Assembly: GCA_039805565.1 (NCBI GenBank)
Contig: JBDLTZ010000091.1
Coordinates: 1-12,116, forward strand
Reading direction: 5' to 3'
DNA length: 12,116 nt
DNA from: CALJIC01 sp039805565
Lineage (GTDB): Bacteria > Chloroflexota > Chloroflexia > Chloroflexales > Roseiflexaceae
Part shown: piece after piece, positions 11,008-12,116 of the stretch
Position numbering within the stretch: the first letter of the stretch is position 1
How the letters are laid out: every line of letters begins with the position of its first letter
Position numbers and translations under genes: made by a program
The notes under the pieces: generated by a model
The model's input: only the letters and a program-made list of their open reading frames with translations
Database searches by the model: none
What the model was told of the DNA's origin: nothing

Positions 11008-12116
11008 CTACGGCAGCCGGCGCCAGAGCTCAATCTGGCGGCCGTGGCGGGTGCGCACTGTGATCAGCTCGTAGGTGCCGCGGAGCGAGTCCTCGCCGCC
11101 GAAGTAATCGTCCCAGATGCGCGGGATATAGGTCGGGCGACGCACCTCCAGAACGTAGACCGGGTCTTGCTTCTCGTGGCCGGCGGTGCCCGCCCCGGCT
11201 TCCGGCACGGGGAGGCGCGCGATATGCCGCTCGGTGAGGCCGAGCAGGTCGATCGCGGTGCGGTCCGAGTAGTAGGCGATCGCGCCGGCGCCCGCGGCGG
11301 CCACAGTCTCCTCGGGCGCGGTGTTGTCGCGCAGCCACTCGCCGATCTCGGCCCAGATCCAGAGGCTCTCGTCGTTGCCGGCGAGGATCACGTCGTAGCG
11401 CGCGCTGCGCGTGAGCGCGTAGCTGCTGTAGAGCACGAGCACAAGCCCGAGGATCGCTGGCGCGGCGAGCCGCAGGGCGCGGGGGCGAGTGAGCCACCGA
11501 AAGGCTACGGCCATGCCACCCGCGATCAGCAGCGCGAGCCAGGGGACGATCGGCACCAGGAAGCGGTGGCCGGGGAAGTGGTCGCCGCCCACCACGACGA
11601 CGTAGCCGGCGTAGGCGGCGCAGAGCAGCAGCAGGTAGGCGGGCCAGGCGAGCAGCCGGAGGACGAAGGACCAAGGACGAGCGGGCGCCTGGCCTTCGTC
11701 TTCCATCCTTGGCCCTCGGTCTGCACCACTCGGTCTCGCCGCGAGCGCCAGCGGGGCGAGGATCAGCAGCGGCCCGCCGAACTCGAGCGCGAAGCTGCCG
11801 AGGTACGCGAGGCCGCGCAGCCAGACCCGCGGCCCGCCGCCGGTCTTGACGTAGAACGTGTTGGGCAGCAGATCGCCGTAGTAGCTGAAGCGCCAGATGA
11901 AGAACGGCACGATCAGCGCGGCGTAGACCAGCACCATCGGGAGCGCGGTGGGCCAGAAGTCACGCAGAAGCGCCTGCGGCCGGCGGAGCGAGCCGCCGCG
12001 CGCCAGGCCCCCCACCACCACGACACACCCCGCGTGGAACACGGCGAGCGCGAGGAGCATAGCGCCCTCGGGACGGGTGAGGGTGGCGAGGGCGAAGATC
12101 AGGCCGGCGAGGAGCG
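11008..12116 (-). CDS. GT-C membrane glycosyltransferase, ZomB/AftB-like, 5' end beyond the window
   Basis: The frame is open from the TAG at 11008-11010 to the right edge, giving 368 visible residues; the Met at 12060 is internal, because LIFALATLTRPEGA precedes it in frame. Counting from that Met, landmarks are TRPEG just before it, WRFSYYGDLLPNTFYVKTG (56-74), VVGGDHFPGHRFLVPIVPWLALL (156-178), then a soluble C-terminal part with AGAIAYYSDRTAIDLLGLTERHIAR (258-282). The combination of TRPEG, YGDxLPNTFYxKT, GGDxxPGHRFLxP and IDLLGLT is characteristic of a bacterial GT-C family that includes AftB-type arabinofuranosyltransferases and proteins annotated ZomB. These add sugars from decaprenyl-phosphate-type donors outside the membrane; the sugar used here is unknown. 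Residues about 113-133 are a hydrophilic stretch encoded by heptamer-like repeats. It is the first visible gene of the glycan operon. Confidence 0.88.
   Translation of the reverse strand, partial: LLAGLIFALATLTRPEGAMLLALAVFHAGCVVVVGGLARGGSLRRPQALLRDFWPTALPMVLVYAALIVPFFIWRFSYYGDLLPNTFYVKTGGGPRVWLRGLAYLGSFALEFGGPLLILAPLALAARPSGADRGPRMEDEGQAPARPWSFVLRLLAWPAYLLLLCAAYAGYVVVVGGDHFPGHRFLVPIVPWLALLIAGGMAVAFRWLTRPRALRLAAPAILGLVLVLYSSYALTRSARYDVILAGNDESLWIWAEIGEWLRDNTAPEETVAAAGAGAIAYYSDRTAIDLLGLTERHIARLPVPEAGAGTAGHEKQDPVYVLEVRRPTYIPRIWDDYFGGEDSLRGTYELITVRTRHGRQIELWRRLP
11661..11720. repeat. Two opposed heptamer arrays (GGACGAA type) inside the GT-C gene
   Basis: On the plus strand GGACGAA, GGACCAA and GGACGAG (11661-11681) are followed after 11 bp by the opposite-strand type CCTTCGT, CTTCCAT, CCTTGGC and CCTCGGT (11693-11720). 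The units match the family seen at 6473-6507. The tract totals 60 bp, 20 codons, and encodes a charged loop (DRGPRMEDEGQAPARPW) between predicted helices. Confidence 0.7.

Overview
The window is GC-rich DNA in which every gene I can support lies on the minus strand. It is most likely from a Chloroflexota-type bacterium. That placement is an inference from the gene content (large GT-C membrane proteins with a C-terminal beta domain, a ZomB/AftB-like protein, and secreted BNR and LamG-like proteins) and from short heptanucleotide repeat tracts. No phylogenetic marker is present.

Reading in the direction of transcription, from high to low coordinates, a glycan-assembly operon comes first. It holds a GT-C membrane glycosyltransferase of the ZomB/AftB-like type that is cut by the right edge (11008-12116), two GT-B glycosyltransferases of family 4 (9718-10965 and 8441-9673), a class I SAM-dependent methyltransferase (7585-8388), and two consecutive paralogous polytopic membrane proteins with GT-C-like architecture (5351-7588 and 5354-3303). 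The last three genes are joined by 4-bp ATGA stop/start overlaps. The promoter of this operon lies outside the window. The likely scheme is cytoplasmic GT4 enzymes building a glycan or glycolipid, the methyltransferase modifying it or a lipid or sugar precursor, and the membrane enzymes using polyprenyl-linked sugars on the outer face.

A 558-nt gap (2745-3302) then separates this operon from a two-gene unit for secreted proteins. The gap carries a good sigma70-type promoter (TTGACA, 17 nt, TAGGAT) that predicts an untranslated leader of about 418 nt with several hairpins, including two that exclude each other just before the ribosome site. The unit encodes a concanavalin-A/LamG-like secreted protein (1971-2744) and a large secreted BNR/sialidase-type beta-propeller protein that runs off the left edge (1-1897).

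The most unusual signal is a set of short tandem repeats. Heptanucleotide arrays sit in frame inside two membrane-protein genes (exactly 15 x 7 = 105 bp = 35 codons in one of them) and in a gene junction. There is also an 11-bp C/G homopolymer inside the beta-propeller gene. I saw no CRISPR array, tRNA, rRNA, transposase, integrase or recognisable defence system.
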